In this document: positions 30,813 through 32,066 of the stretch, piece by piece
Layout of the letters: every line of letters begins with the position of its first letter
How positions within the stretch are numbered: the first letter of the stretch is position 1
Source of the DNA: Coriobacteriia bacterium
GTDB taxonomy: Bacteria; Actinomycetota; Coriobacteriia; Coriobacteriales; Eggerthellaceae
DNA: 32,066 bases
Direction of reading: 5' to 3'
Assembly: GCA_030540225.1 (NCBI GenBank)
Contig: JAUNWQ010000016.1
Span: 1 to 32,066 of the forward strand
The notes under the pieces: model-generated
What the model saw: the letters and a program-made list of their open reading frames with translations, nothing else
Told to the model about the DNA's origin: nothing
The model's database searches: none
Translations under genes and position numbers: made by a program

Positions 30813-31753
30813 AGGAGCGGGGCTAGCAGTTGCTTGCGGAGCTTCATCTGCCGACTGCGGAACTCCTCGCTGCGGGGATGGATTCTATGCCGAAGCCGAC
30901 GGGAGAGGATTCGCGCTGTCTTATCGAATGCGATTAAGTCGTTGAACTGGCGTTTCGTGACGCATATCTCCGTTATCCCCAGATGCACGAGGATATTGCG
31001 CCGGCGAGCATCGTTCGCAATGCGCGAAGAGCCGGTGTGCCATTTGTCGCTGTCGTACTCGACGGCGATATTCTTATCGGGCCAGAAAAGGTCGGGGAAC
31101 AGCACGCTGTTTCCCGTAAGCCGCTGAACGTGCGCCGGAAGGTCGATGCGCGGGTTGAGCTGCGGATGGGGAATTCCGTAGCCGCCCATGCGGTAGGGAA
31201 GGCAAAGATGCAGCACGAGCTGGGCTTCTCGCGGGGAGGCCGCTCCTGCGAGAATGTGCGGGATAAGCCGACGGGCGAACTTGGCGCCGTTCAAACCTGT
31301 CATGCGGTCGAGCATCTGGTTGATTCTCAGGGGCGTTGTCAGGGGATAGGCATCGTTGATGCCAACGCGATATGTTCCGCAGAGTGCGAATGCGATTCGA
31401 AGGAACTCGATTTCGCCGAGTGTCTGGGCGGATTGGATGAGCGCGAACTCGGGCGAGCAGACGAAGACCCCCGGTGCTGCAAGATGGAAATCCGCAGGTC
31501 CGAGCACAAGAGTGGTCGTATGAATCGCAACATCGCGCGAGTGCCTTGCTGCCTCGTGCGTTTCGGCAAGAAGATGCACTTTCTCGTGCTGCCGTTCTTC
31601 GGGAAGAATGCTCACAGCTGCCGTTATCTCGGATTCGCGAAGGGGAATGCTAAGCTGGGGAGTGCTGGAGGATCGAAAGTCGTCCATGTGGGGGCTTCCG
31701 ACGTGCGAGAGCCAGTAGTGAAGAGCTGATATGTGACAAACAACAACATCCAT
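30797..31753 (-). CDS. DUF559/PD-(D/E)xK-like nuclease, possible AbiEi-like defence protein
   Basis: The protein has 318 residues from ATG 31753; the frame is open further upstream but that part is not protein-like. The C-terminal half has the nuclease-type order S-P-R-E-A-Q-L (E177), then P-D-L-F-W-P (D221) and V-E-Y-D-S (E232, D234), as in DUF559 and Vsr-like endonuclease folds. The N-terminal half contains H-L-A-A-P-G-V-F-V-C-S-P-E-F-A-L-I-Q, resembling the body of AbiEi-type abortive-infection proteins. Function in defence or in a toxin system is inferred from family resemblance only. No antitoxin or partner gene is visible. Its promoter region is AT-rich unlike the surroundings, and its 3' end lies in an inverted repeat, both consistent with acquisition. 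Confidence 0.65.
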   Translation of the reverse strand: MDVVVCHISALHYWLSHVGSPHMDDFRSSSTPQLSIPLRESEITAAVSILPEERQHEKVHLLAETHEAARHSRDVAIHTTTLVLGPADFHLAAPGVFVCSPEFALIQSAQTLGEIEFLRIAFALCGTYRVGINDAYPLTTPLRINQMLDRMTGLNGAKFARRLIPHILAGAASPREAQLVLHLCLPYRMGGYGIPHPQLNPRIDLPAHVQRLTGNSVLFPDLFWPDKNIAVEYDSDKWHTGSSRIANDARRRNILVHLGITEICVTKRQFNDLIAFDKTARILSRRLRHRIHPRSEEFRSRQMKLRKQLLAPLLRVQK

Positions 31754-31759
31754 GCCGCG

Positions 31760-31817
31760 ATTGTACCAGGGTATAACCCCAGATAGATTGAAAATCAATA
31801 AAATAGACAGCTGTCTA
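31760..31817 (-). promoter_or_regulatory. AT-rich promoter and palindromic operator candidate of the nuclease gene
   Basis: On the minus strand an extended -10 (TGGTACAAT) ends six bases before the ATG, so the transcript may be leaderless; no ribosome site is seen. An alternative is TTGATT-17-TATACC. A perfect 14-bp palindrome TAGACAGCTGTCTA lies at 31804-31817, just upstream. Confidence 0.45.
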
Positions 31818-32066
31818 ACATATATCAAGAATAACGGGTAAAGAATGGAGTGACACCCGGCGAGGTGCCCTCGGGTTGGCGCTCGGTCGGGGGCGCTCCC
31901 GGGCGTTTTCGGGTCGCTCTTGCAGTATCGCTCCCTTGCTCCTTCGGTTCCCGCTCGAGTTGGCTTCGGTCTGCCACAGGGCTGGCGCTTGCGGATCGTC
32001 GCCCAGCTTGTCCCCATTACAGTAGAAATCAGCTGATTTGATCCGTAGGTTCCCATGCTGTCTGGA
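31818..32066. other. Right-edge stretch without a supported gene
   Basis: AT-rich to about 31845, then GC-rich with scattered GGGCG/CTCGG words. No gene on either strand is convincing. The sequence runs off the window, so a partial gene cannot be excluded. Confidence 0.4.

Noticed and set aside
1..32066. CRISPR arrays, tRNA or rRNA genes, insertion sequences, prophage
   Set aside because: None was recognised on either strand; the repeats found are palindromic singles or pairs, not regular arrays, and no transposase is present.

Overview
The window is high-GC bacterial DNA rich in iron-sulfur and radical SAM proteins and molybdopterin oxidoreductases. It carries an actinobacterial-looking pheS-pheT operon behind a T-box. 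This fits an anaerobic Coriobacteriia, probably Eggerthellaceae (gut or rumen type). That placement is inferred from gene content and style; no rRNA or tRNA gene was seen.

Layout. (1) 1-3850: the 3' end of an unrecognised gene, a CobW/G3E-type GTPase, and one long protein fusing an arsenite methyltransferase (ArsM-like) to an arsenosugar-type radical SAM enzyme (ArsS-like), closed by an intrinsic terminator. (2) 4044-8679: a secreted coiled-coil/beta-barrel cell-wall protein, a histidine phosphatase, a TcyP-type cystine symporter, and a convergent GNAT acetyltransferase whose ribosome site lies in a hairpin. (3) 8900-13080: T-box leader, pheS, pheT and a bidirectional terminator. (4) 13132-13923, minus strand: a PhnP-like metallo-beta-lactamase-fold phosphodiesterase.

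(5) 14032-26345 is the redox-rich core. A three-gene operon encodes a Mo/W catalytic subunit with an odd aromatic repeat tail, a four-cluster ferredoxin subunit and an NrfD-like membrane anchor. Next come a CCG-domain (HdrB/HdrD-like) protein coupled to a second molybdopterin enzyme, then a TIGR04282-type transferase, a COG1964-like radical SAM enzyme, a ferredoxin-DUF169 fusion and a small GNAT with a cysteine tail. The last three are tightly packed and look co-transcribed. This block, with the ArsM-ArsS fusion upstream, is the best candidate for an undescribed pathway.

(6) 26438-27602, minus strand: a PadR-type repressor and a flavin reductase. (7) 27882-30317: glmS and an extended acpS. 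(8) 30318-32066: a gene-poor stretch holding a 28-bp perfect inverted repeat whose right arm forms the 3' end of a DUF559-like nuclease gene. That gene has an AT-rich, probably leaderless promoter and a palindromic operator candidate, and looks acquired.

Dispersed structure: a 50-bp palindrome-centred repeat occurs twice in opposite orientation (1658 and 10446), and several intergenic gaps carry strong hairpins.
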